Source: Thunnus maccoyii
Lineage: Eukaryota; Chordata; Actinopteri; Scombriformes; Scombridae
Reading direction: 5' to 3'
DNA: 64,000 nucleotides
Assembly: GCF_910596095.1 (NCBI RefSeq)
Contig: NC_056535.1
Location: forward strand, 25,824,505-25,888,504
Shown: one piece after another, positions 47,149-56,385 of the stretch
How the letters are laid out: the number at the start of each line of letters is the position of its first letter
Position numbering within the stretch: the first letter of the stretch is position 1
The notes under the pieces: model-generated
Told to the model about the DNA's origin: nothing
What the model saw: only the letters and a program-made list of their open reading frames with translations
Database searches by the model: none
Program-made: the position numbers and the translations under genes

Positions 47149-48837
47149 ATGGATGTGTGTGAAGTGATCTACATGGTGATGGAGGTGATCATTGCTGTCA
47201 GCTGCTGTCTGGGTAATATGCTGGTTATTTTGGCCCTGTGGACCAGTAAGTGCATTCAACAGCCCACCTTCTGCCTTATTGTCTCTCTGGCTGTTGCTGA
47301 CTTTATGGTTGGCTGCATAGCCATACCAATGGCTGTGGTGGTGGACGGAAAAGTGGAAACTTCATTCCACGGCTGTCTCTTTATCAGCTGTGTGGTGATC
47401 TTGTTGACTCTGGTCTCAGTTCTGTCTCTTGCGGCTATTGCAGTCGACCGTTTCCTCCGGGTGTATGTCCCTCTCAGGTAATTTTTCTTCTTTCATTGTG
47501 TTAAGGAAAGTAAAATAGCACTGCCTGGTTTGGTATTTAATCATAAGCTTTAGGGCTGCAACTAACAAATATTTTCATTATCACTTAATCAATTATTTTC
47601 TTAATTAATTGGTAAGTCATTTGGCCTATAAAATGTCAGAAAATGGTGGTTTGCCAAAGCCCAAGGTGACATCCTCAAACGTCTTGTTTGTTTGTTTTTT
47701 CAAATGTCTCAAAAGGATTAATTGATTATCAAAACAGTTGGCAATAAATGTTCTGTCTATTGATTAATTGATTAATCAACTAATCGTTTCAGCTTTAAAC
47801 TTAAGATATTCAATTGACTGTTATATGTCGAAGACAAAGACTCACATTTAAGAAGCTAGAACTAGAGAATTTTTGGTAGTTTTACCTAAAAAAATGACTG
47901 AAATGTTGAATCGGTCATCAAAATAGTTGTCGATTAAAATTATTTTGATTTATTAATCAACTAATCGTTGCGGCTTTAATAAGCTTTACATTTTCTCTAT
48001 TTCATGTCATTCTCATCTCTCAACCTTTCACATGGCTTGCACTGCAAAAAGGCATTAATTTACTGTATATTACTACTATCACTTCATAATTTTTTAAATA
48101 AATTCTAATTCTCTGCATTTTTTGTCACAATACATGATTGATTATGTCAATAATTATGATTTATTATTAACTGTCTCTATAGGTACAAAAGGACTGTCAC
48201 ACAGAGACATTCTTGGCTTGTGGTAGCAGCATGTTGGCTTGTTGCAATACCACTGAGTTTTGCACCCATGTTTGGATGGTACAACCAAAAAACCTCGTCT
48301 AAGCCTAGCATTCTCTGCACGTTTACAGCCGTGATCCCCATGTCATATCTTGTCTACTTTAACTTTTTCCTCTGCACCCTGATACCGCTGTTGATTATGG
48401 CTGTATTTTACGGCTACATCTTCTGTACCATTCGAGGAAACCTTCGAGAGAAACCAGGCAACGGTGTCCAAACACAGTCTTACAACTACCTAAGGAAAGA
48501 GAAGCAGCTGGCAGGATCTCTGTCTCTGGTCTTGGTCCTGTTTGCCCTGTCCTGGCTCCCGCTCCACATAATGAACTGCATTGCGTACTTAGGTGGTCCG
48601 AACATTGTAGCAAGAGAAGCTTTCTATGTTGGCATTCTGCTTTCTCATGCTAACTCAGCCGTAAACCCAGTTGTGTATGCATTCAAAATACAGAAGATCA
48701 AGACAGCATACCTGAAGATCTGGCGACGGTGTACTGAATGTGGAGAAGATAATCAAAGCTCTCACACTAGCGGGACGACAGACAACAATCTCAGCAACAA
48801 CAGTGTGGCCAAAATGACTGTCACAAACAATGGTTGA
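47149..48837 (+). CDS. Adenosine receptor A3-like GPCR (plus-strand copy)
   Basis: Two coding exons, 47149-47477 and 48183-48837, joined CTCAG/GTACAAA with GT-AG borders in the same place as in the minus-strand paralogue; 327 residues. It starts [14 protein letters not shown] without a glycosylation site. TM2 is [17 protein letters not shown]. The TM3 end is DRF at 100-102, where almost all family members have DRY. Loop 2 has Cys then Phe-Thr (ILCTFTAV), matching the first copy and unlike the Phe-Glu of A1/A2. TM6 HIMNCI and TM7 [14 protein letters not shown] keep the Asn and His of the adenosine pocket. So ligand binding looks intact. The C-tail ends TVTNNG. Polyadenylation could use AATAAA at 49300-49305. 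A3-type is the best assignment; the exact teleost symbol (a second adora3 copy) is not decided. Confidence 0.88.
47551..47978. mobile_element. Complete CTGCAACTAA-family hAT-like element in a receptor intron
   Basis: Begins TAGGGCTGCAACTAAC and ends ACTAATCGTTGCGGCTTTA, an imperfect inverted pair. ATAAGCTT flanks it on both sides (47543-47550 and 47979-47986), an 8-bp target duplication as made by hAT transposases. Inside, near 47770-47798, an extra terminus-like segment (CTAATCGTTTCAGCTTTAA) makes the copy look like a 1.5-unit composite. No coding capacity. Confidence 0.87.
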
Positions 48838-48839
48838 TT

Positions 48840-50520
48840 GATAAAAAGACTGTTGAGGGTGCTTAAATGTTGTTTTCTTATGTGAAAAGAAAGTAAATTT
48901 CAGTATGTGAAGTGTATTGAGATCCAAAAGCTTAAGCATTAATTGAAGATTATGTCGGGTTGTATTGATACAGAAACCAAATCTAGCCGTGTGAATTGAA
49001 AGATCTGTTACATTCAGGGCGTCTGTGTTCTGTAAATGTGGATGTACATGATTGTGTGTCTGTATGTATTGCGAAAATTTGTCTTGTAGAGAGGAAACCG
49101 GCAACTTCCACTTGTTTTAAAAGCCTTCGCTTTAGACAGTTTCACATCGCTATCTTGTAGTTCGCAGTTTTTTCTGTCAAGTTTCAGTTCTTTATGTTCC
49201 CTCTATGTTAGGAGTTACCTTCCCTAAAGAATACAACCTTTACATTGGACGTATGTGCCCTTGATCGAAAAACTCACGGAACAGAACATCTCTACAGTAA
49301 ATAAATTATATTAATATATTTGTTACAACTGCATCAGTGAGTCATGAGTCATGAGTTAATTAGGCTGTATGTTCGTTTTTAAATCTGTAGTTTGTGCTAT
49401 TGTCATATTGAGTTGCAGCTGTTTATAATATTTAGTTCCCTTTATGTAAATGAAAAGGGTTAGAAATACCTCTGAAAACAGTTCACTGGTCACAGTCTGG
49501 TTAAGACAGCTTTCATGAAACATATTTACAATATATTGTACCAATTTTACTACTGGTTCGTAATCACTCATGTTTTTATTGTTTTTTCTTCAACAAGAAA
49601 ACATACTTAGCAACAAAATATGCATGATAGATAATCATTTAACGTTATGTAAATAAGCACTATTGACAATGTACATTCTTTGAAATACATCACAGGACAG
49701 GCACTGGCACTTTTCTTTGACTTGTTAGCATTTGTTTTATTTTGCTGTCATGTGTTTTTGATGTTTATTTTTGCCTTAAGTTTTGATCTCAGAAATTCAG
49801 GTGTCTCATTATTTTTGTAGATATGTTCATAAGACTGGTTATCAGATGTGTACAGGTTTTTGGTTAGTTGTGTGATAGCTGAGCATTTTGTTTCGTTTCC
49901 TGAGTTCTATAATCTATGTGTGGCTTTCTCCAATATGTAGTGACTCTGAAGATAAATTAGAGTCACCATGTTTATTAAAACTGTGTATTTACTTCTTATC
50001 TGCCATAAATAAACAACGTGTGGATATTTATGAGCACTGGTGCACTTTTGAGCCACTCTCCATGCAGCTTTCCAGTTTCTCACTTTTTTATTTACATGTA
50101 AGACTTTGACTGTTCCAACAGTGATGGAGTCATCTGTCTGTACAGAAATTAAACATCAATCTAATATTAATCCTCTGATCTCACTCTGGGTATAATGTGC
50201 TGTAATTGCTAAAATGCGCTTTGTGAAAGAAAATGCTACAAGCCCACCATGAAGTTAGATGCTAAAACTTTCTGACTTTTACCAGACTGTAATGCATGAT
50301 AACAAACTTTTTGCACACTGGGTTTATAGACTGATACATTTTATAATCTAAATTTATATAAAAAGCTATATATAAAAAGATACAACTTTCACACTTATAT
50401 TCTAAACTAGAAATAAAATTTGGTTTATCCACCTAAATTTTCCTTAACATTTATCCAACAGATGCCACTATATCTAACTGCACTAACCCTAACCATATCC
50501 ACTTCAAAAGCAATTGAAAT
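48840..50520. other. 3' flank of the plus-strand receptor gene
   Basis: Probably 3' UTR up to about 49320 (AATAAA at 49300-49305), then AT-rich non-coding DNA without recognised features. Minus-strand frames here, for example 48655-49104, overlap the receptor exon and have no family resemblance. Confidence 0.5.
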
Positions 50521-50527
50521 ATTTTAC

Positions 50528-51193
50528 TTAAAGGGGACATACAGTATCATGCTTTTTGTGATTTTCTGTTATTTTTATACTGTTACAATGTTGGATGTCA
50601 ATGTTAAACACAGTCAAATTTCAAAACTTGAGGTGAACGTATGTAAAAATACTCCCTACAAGTCAAAAGCCAGGGCTTCAGCCTGCTCTGAATGCTTCAT
50701 TTGCAAAGTTACCTCCACTTCCTCCTCGTGATGACATCTGATTGTTCCATGCCCACAAATGTCCATCTGTTAGGCTTTGTTGCTAAGGTTGTTCCACGGG
50801 TTGTTTATGTGCATAATTCAGATCGGAATCGGGCTTGGGGATGTATTAGAGAAGTTTCATGTTGAGTAAAGAACAGGAAAAAAGAAGCGACATCCTATTA
50901 TTATTATTGTTTTGGGTTTTTTTTAATGTAGCTTCTGGAGTTGGTGGAAGTCTGCCGAGGAGAAGCTTCCGGGAGCTAACCAATCAGAATAGTGTGGGCT
51001 CATCGGGAGGGCGGCCTTAAAGAGACAGGAGCTACAACAGCCTTTCAGACAGAGGCTGAACCGAGGTGTTGTATAAAGATTCAGTATAAGATAAATAAGG
51101 AGTTTTTTTAACTGCAAATCATGCAAAGATATTCCAGTAGAGCCCCAGAATATAAATACAGACTACGAAATGTGCATGATACATCCCATTTAA
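50528..51193. mobile_element. TTAA-bounded non-autonomous DNA element
   Basis: Starts TTAAAGGGGACATACAGTAT and ends GATACATCCCATTTAA; the ends are inverted copies (TTAAA-GGGA-TA). TTAA at both borders suggests piggyBac-type target choice. The interior has AACCAATCAGAATAGTGTGG, TTAAAGAGACAGGAGCTACA and GCCTTTCAGACAGAGGCTGA, which I recall as a frequent teleost repeat. It lies 250 bp from the let-7 cluster. Confidence 0.75.
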
Positions 51194-51444
51194 TATAATG
51201 CTGATCAAAGACTTGTACAGGTTATGTTGTGTTGTCTCGTCTTAAATCACAAATTATTGTCACTTATAACTCATTTATGGTCATTTTTCACACTTCAAAA
51301 CACCAGATACACACAATACAGGTTCAGGGGTCCAGAAAATGTTCCAGAGTGATGTTAGTCTTTGGCCACAAGATGGCATCAAAGTGGCTCCTTCACTCAG
51401 TCTGTGTGAGTGAGCTTAATTCCAAGCACTCATTGTACCTCTCA

Positions 51445-51527
51445 AGAAAGGTAATAGACTGTATAGTTATCACCTGAGTAGGATTCACTCCATCCCACAA
51501 ACTATACAACCTACTACCTCACCTTGC
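51445..51527 (-). ncRNA. let-7a: microRNA precursor let-7a type
   Basis: The minus strand carries the let-7a mature sequence: TGAGGTAGTAGGTTGTATAG plus TT, 22 nt, at 51521-51500. It lies in the 5' arm of a hairpin whose 3' arm, ATAACTATACAGTCTATTAC (about 51471-51452), pairs along its length. The loop between holds about 30 nt (GTGGGATGGAGTGAATCC...). Both flanks add pairing (AAGGTG with the matching 3' end). Mature let-7 represses target mRNAs through the seed GAGGTAG; LIN28 recognises let-7 precursor loops (family knowledge). Sequence and fold together leave little doubt. The number of the paralogue is not decided, because several let-7 loci share this mature form. Confidence 0.95.
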
Positions 51528-51758
51528 TAGGCTCAACTTCAAGCACAAATACATATCCTAAAAAAAAAGTCTTCTTTAGAACGTTTTAAGTAAACAAGTT
51601 TCACTGCTACATCTGGTAAATATATAAAGTTTTTCTTGTGCTTGCAGTCTCTTCTTCAAAGGTGAAGGATGGGTTATCTCTTTAATATTTGTTCAGTCCA
51701 TAAGTTATTTTATCCATGAAGCTTTGTCTTTTTGGCATCACAGCAGATCAACCTGTCT

Positions 51759-51845
51759 CCTTAGGAAAGACAGTAGATTGTATAGTTATCTCAGAGGGAG
51801 GACACAAACCCCACAACTATTCAATCTACTACCTCAGCCTTAAGG
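51759..51845 (-). ncRNA. let-7k: microRNA precursor let-7k type
   Basis: The minus strand holds TGAGGTAGTAGATTGAATAG plus TT at 51836-51815, in the 5' arm of a hairpin. The 3' arm ATAACTATACAATCTACTGT (about 51790-51771) pairs with it, and the outer CCTTAAGG/CCTAAGG-type flank closes the stem. The A at position 12 and GAA in place of GTA separate it from let-7a and let-7f. It equals chicken let-7k as I recall it. It lies about 315 bp 5' of the let-7a hairpin on the same strand, so both probably come from one primary transcript. Confidence 0.93.
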
Positions 51846-53094
51846 ACAGATACTGTTGCAGGGAAGAGATGAAATTTGTCTGTCGATCTGTGAGACAAAA
51901 ATTAAGAAGAAAACAAATTAGTTAAATACTGTTTGCAATAGTTTTCAACCTGCTTTGAAACCCGGATATGTGGGTTTTATCAGATCTGGTCATTTCAGAT
52001 TGTATTTTGCAGCAGAACATCCAAGAATAATATACTAAATAGACGTTGACATAATTTCTTGTGATTGGTTAAACAGTTTGACATTGATTGTAATTTCTAA
52101 TACAGTTTCACATATATTGTACACATAAGCACCCCTACACACAACCACGTTATTCAAATGATGCCCCCTGCCATGGAATGAGGTAGTCTGGTAACAGTTT
52201 TATCAAGAATTACTTTCTAGGAACAATTTCCTCTATAGACTTGCAAAATCGTAGCCTGTGTTGTGAAATCAAGGCTTGGTTCACCAGGCTCATGACCAGC
52301 ACTACAGTTTATGTACAGTAAGTCATATACAGTATCAGACCCTTTATGTATAATGACCTGTGTTTGGGAAGAACAGGTGAACAGGTGACAGACAGTCTGT
52401 ATGGCATACACTCAAAAATGTGCAAGAAATACTACTTTCTGAAAGACCTGAACATTAAAAATGAAATGCATTTACCACAGGTTTGCTAATGTATGAAAAC
52501 TTGATAGGTTAAAATCACTTTTTTTCAGATTATGTGTTTTTATTATATTAGTGCGACAAAAAAAAAACACCAATTGGCATAAAATAAAGGCCAGCTGTGC
52601 CAAGATATAGTGCCTATTTTACTTCAAAACTTGACTTGGTTCTACTTCCATCGTTCAGTTTAAGCATGTCTTCCCCCAGTTCAGTCCCTAGAACCAGAAA
52701 GCAATGCAAAGCAAAGGAAGAGAAATGGAAAATGGCAGTACCTCGGCCATTTTAGGGAGTTGTTTGGCACCCGTACCAAACATCTGTGGTGCAACCTGTT
52801 AACTTCTGCCTCCTCCCTTAAATCCCTATCCATAAGATAAACTGGTTATTTTTCCCCAAATAAGGGCGTAGGGAATACTAAGATTGACTTGAGGAGTTGC
52901 TCGGTCATAAATTATTTCTGAGAGTTTGTTTTTTACTGATTCGCAGATGCATGCTATGACAGAATGCAAAGAAATTCTGCATAAGTATTTTTGTTTAAGA
53001 TGTTTTAATGGAGAAGCTGAAGTTTTGACTTCAGAAAATTGCCCTTTTTGCTCAGTGTGAAAGCCACTTCAAGTCCATTGAAAAAGGAGTCTGT

Positions 53095-53470
53095 TTACTG
53101 TGCAGCTAGAGTCTGGGACACAAGCTGGGCAGAGCCGTCTGGGCCCCGACAGAGCCATACTTTGGCAGAGCTGACTGAGCAGACACTGTTATGGTAGACG
53201 ATGGTCAACCCATGCAAAGGCTGGGACTCGTTGCATAAATTAGCATGTGAAGCATGATCGCTGAAAAGCGGCTGGGCAGTTCATTAACATTCTGAATTCC
53301 TCTTTGGCCTAATTAATGCCGACAGTGATTGAAATGTTTTGGCAGGCTGTGCGACTGTGGTGCCAGGGCATGCTCATTGGGGCAGAATGAAAAGGCACAA
53401 GGGCATCAGAGAGTGGGAGGCCTTAATTGAGATGTTGAATTAATTAGAAGGTAAATGGTATTAAACTCTT
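53095..53470. promoter_or_regulatory. Candidate conserved non-coding enhancer
   Basis: About 375 bp free of recognised repeats, less AT-skewed than its flanks and rich in homeodomain-like cores: AATTAGCAT, GGCCTAATTAATGCC, CCTTAATTGAG, TGAATTAATTAG. This texture is typical of developmental enhancers in vertebrate gene deserts. Conservation itself cannot be seen from one sequence. Confidence 0.35.
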
Positions 53471-54071
53471 CTAAATGGCTGGCCAATACAGAGGGGGTGG
53501 AGTGAAAGCAGGAATGGATTAAACTTTTCATACAAGAAAAGTTGTATGGGCTACAAACATTTGTTGTGGTGATGGGTTATTACCGTGTGAATCCCTAGTG
53601 AATCATCAATAATGTACATAATTTATCACTGCTTATAATTAAACCTACTTAAAGCTTACACCACAATATGAACATAAGCAATACAACTCAAATGTTGCTT
53701 TTTCAGTAACTTACTGTAAAAACCAGATATTATCTAAAGTAAAAGCCTAAAAAAAGAAAAGCATCATCATTTTTTTTTTCCCGTGGTCTAGTCAGCGAGG
53801 AAAACAACACCATCACGTTGCTTCATCTAACATGATGTGACTCACATCTCTGTTTCTCAGAATAATCTTGTTTTAAAATGAAGTGTTAGCACAGTCTGAG
53901 CAGCCAATCTGATTTCTAATATCTGTTCTGCCTAAGTTGATTGAAGATTACTAAACCACCATCATGACTTTAGACAGAAGTTGTGATGTATGAGTGTAAT
54001 ACATCTACAATCTACCACAGGCCAGCGAGGCATGCAAACAGGTACACTTAAATTCTTTTAGTTTTTCTTAC

Positions 54072-54203
54072 CTTGTGACATTTTTTTAAATGCTCCTCTA
54101 TGGTTTCCAATATTCCTATTTGTGATAGTGCAACAACATTTTTACCACACCAATTGGCAGTTCCAGTAAGAGTCCATATGGGTGGGTGGTAAGGTACAGC
54201 CAT
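54072..54203 (-). other. Exon-like ORF with donor, unidentified
   Basis: On the minus strand ATG at 54203 opens 44 codons (MAVPYHPPIWTLTGTANW...) that end in phase 0 at ATGTCACAAG/GTAAGAAA, a near-perfect donor. The next exon was not found within the window. No family recognised. Confidence 0.25.
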
Positions 54204-54298
54204 GACTACAGAAAATGTTTTTTTTAATGTTTTTTTTAACACCCGGAAGTGATGGTTTGACTTTCACAGCGTATGCCCAAGCTATCGATGACAGGAAA

Positions 54299-54706
54299 AT
54301 GGCTGCTCTGTTACAGAGTATAACGAAGGAAAACTGTTATAAATACATAACCTTTGTCAAATCTAAGCAAGTCACTCAGAACAATCCACATTCCAATCAA
54401 CCTGTATCGCTAACACAGTCATTCAGTGTTGCTTCAGATGGAGATGCCCACAGCAGCCCTCCTCGTCTTATTATTCAACTTCAATCCATGCTATCGAATT
54501 GCTCAGAAGCCAAACAAACTGAGTATTTAGTAGACAAACGCACAAAAAAAATACCCTTTACAAGTTGGCGTTGGTCCATGATGATCGACGGAATATGGGG
54601 GACGACTGTGAGGGAAAAGACTGAGGTTGGTTCTCTTATGCGGCTCCCTCCAATATTTGGTGCCAAGAAATGGGCATTGTCTGCGTGCCAAGCCGAATCT
54701 CAATGA
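54299..54706 (+). other. Unidentified 135-codon ORF
   Basis: Starts MAALLQSITKENCYKYITF in good Kozak context (GAAAATGG) and runs to a stop at 54704-54706. It is hydrophilic with no membrane segment. It faces the exon-like frame at 54072-54203, with ACCCGGAAGTGATGG, an ETS-type site, between them at 54241-54255. I do not recognise the protein; it may be a remnant of a transposon or of an unknown gene. Confidence 0.25.
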
Positions 54707-55754
54707 GACAAAAAGGGGGTGATGTCGTGGATGCAGTATGGCAGAGCCCACCACTGAGGGGGGAGGAGAGTATTGGCAGCCAAGCAATGAGAGGATGCCA
54801 TGTCAGAAAGGGGGTATGATAGCACACAATAAGGTATGGTGGCATAGCTCGCTGCCAGATGCTCAGTGCACTGTCTGTGCTATGTGAGCTAGGTGCTCAC
54901 ACATCGAGAGAAAGGTCCATTGTTCCATAAGCAGACTTTGTCCATATGTTGGACATGTAGTTATGTTTTGTATGAATCTGAGGTTACAGTAAATCTCATA
55001 ATCTGTGATGCATCCTGTGTAATAAACTCAAGCCAGCAGGAGTTTACATCCATCTGGCAGGCCATACATCTTCACTTGCTGTAACTGTCTTGACGGCTTT
55101 ATTTAGAACATAAGTTCCAAATTCATTGTAATTTCAATGGAACATCAAATAACTGAGCTATCATTGTTTTTCCTTACAAAAATTACTTGCCAATTGAATC
55201 CAGAAGAGTTAATCTGTCCAGTCTGCCAATACTGTATGTTTAAACACTGATTGCCATTGAGTATATTAGCCAATCAGCATACCTGCAGAAACTTTAAATT
55301 AGAGAGGAATGATTAATATTCTGAAGCTCTAACTGGCCGTAGCAATGTTTTCCTCATAGCGAACATGTGTCGTAAGTCATGGATCCAAGTTTTTCAACTG
55401 TAGAATTCATTCAACAATTTCAATTTTCATTTTCATTTTTCAATTTTCACTTTTTTGAGAAACCAGGTATTGCTGGGAGCATACCATTATACCACAGTCA
55501 GCCCAACAAAACCATTTCTTCAGTTTCAAGTTCCTTCTTTTATTTTGTCATGTTCCTGTTCTTACTTTCTGTTCTCTTTTTGCAGCATTTTTTTCTAAAA
55601 CTACAAAACTACTCCCTTTAAATGTCAAATCAGCACTTTAAAAACCTTAAACATACAAACAAGAGTTTGGGGTTATTTAAAATATTGAAAATTAAAACCC
55701 ATTTGTAATTCAGGAAAGTATTGGAAAATATTATCTTTTCTCTATTTTTTCGGG

Positions 55755-56000
55755 TAATGCTCCCAACCTTTTTTGCTTGTGACCCCTTAATAAAAAGAAA
55801 TATATACTCTTGAGTTGTGAGCAGTTCACTCAAAGAGGGATTTTCCCTTATCGGAATGTTTGATTTGAATCCGTGAAGGGCCTGAAGAGGTAAAATAACA
55901 TTTTTCTAGAAAAAAATGTAATTTTGTGAAGCTGAATTCAGTTTTTCCTTATTTCCTACCCAAGTGATCACCTCGCAACCCCTTTGGGAACCACTGGTCT
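55755..56000. mobile_element. hAT-type element remnant
   Basis: Left end ATGCTCCCAACCTTTTTTGC with TTGTGACCCCTTAA; right end AACCCCTTTGGGAACCACTGG. The right end is the inverted form of the CAGTGGTTCCCAA terminus seen at 45411. Non-coding. Confidence 0.65.
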
Positions 56001-56020
56001 GGACGATTCAATATTGTGGC

Positions 56021-56385
56021 TTAAAGGTGCAGTGTGTAGAATTTAGTGGCATCTAGCAGAACAGACTTGGCAGAAATGGAATATAATATTCATAAGTATG
56101 TTTTCATCTGTGTATAATCACCTGAAAATAAGAATTGTTGTCTTTCTGTTACCTTAGAATGAGCCCTTTATTTCTACACAGAGAGCAGGTCCTCTTCCAC
56201 GGAGGCCACCATATTGCAACACCATGTTTCTACAGTAGCCCAGAATGGACAAACCAAACATAGGCTCTAGAGAGGGCCTCTCATGTTTTTTGTGAGTTTG
56301 CAGCCACCATAGATTCTCCTACACACTTGCAATCTGCAACCTCACTGCTATAGATGCCACTAAATCCTACACACTGGTCCTTTAA
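56021..56385. mobile_element. Complete TTAA-bounded MITE with about 40-bp inverted ends
   Basis: A 365-bp element. The left end is TTAAAGGTGCAGTGTGTAGA then ATTTAGTGGCATCTA. The right end read in reverse is TTAAAGGACCAGTGTGTAGG then ATTTAGTGGCATCTA. TTAA at both borders fits a piggyBac-like target duplication. It has no open frame. It abuts the hAT remnant just upstream. Confidence 0.88.

Noticed and set aside
48655-49104. 149-codon minus-strand frame
   Set aside because: Antisense shadow of the plus-strand receptor exon and its 3' UTR, with no family resemblance.
52168-52195. GAGGTAG seed-like sequence on the plus strand near the let-7 cluster
   Set aside because: No complementary arm nearby, and the rest does not match let-7.
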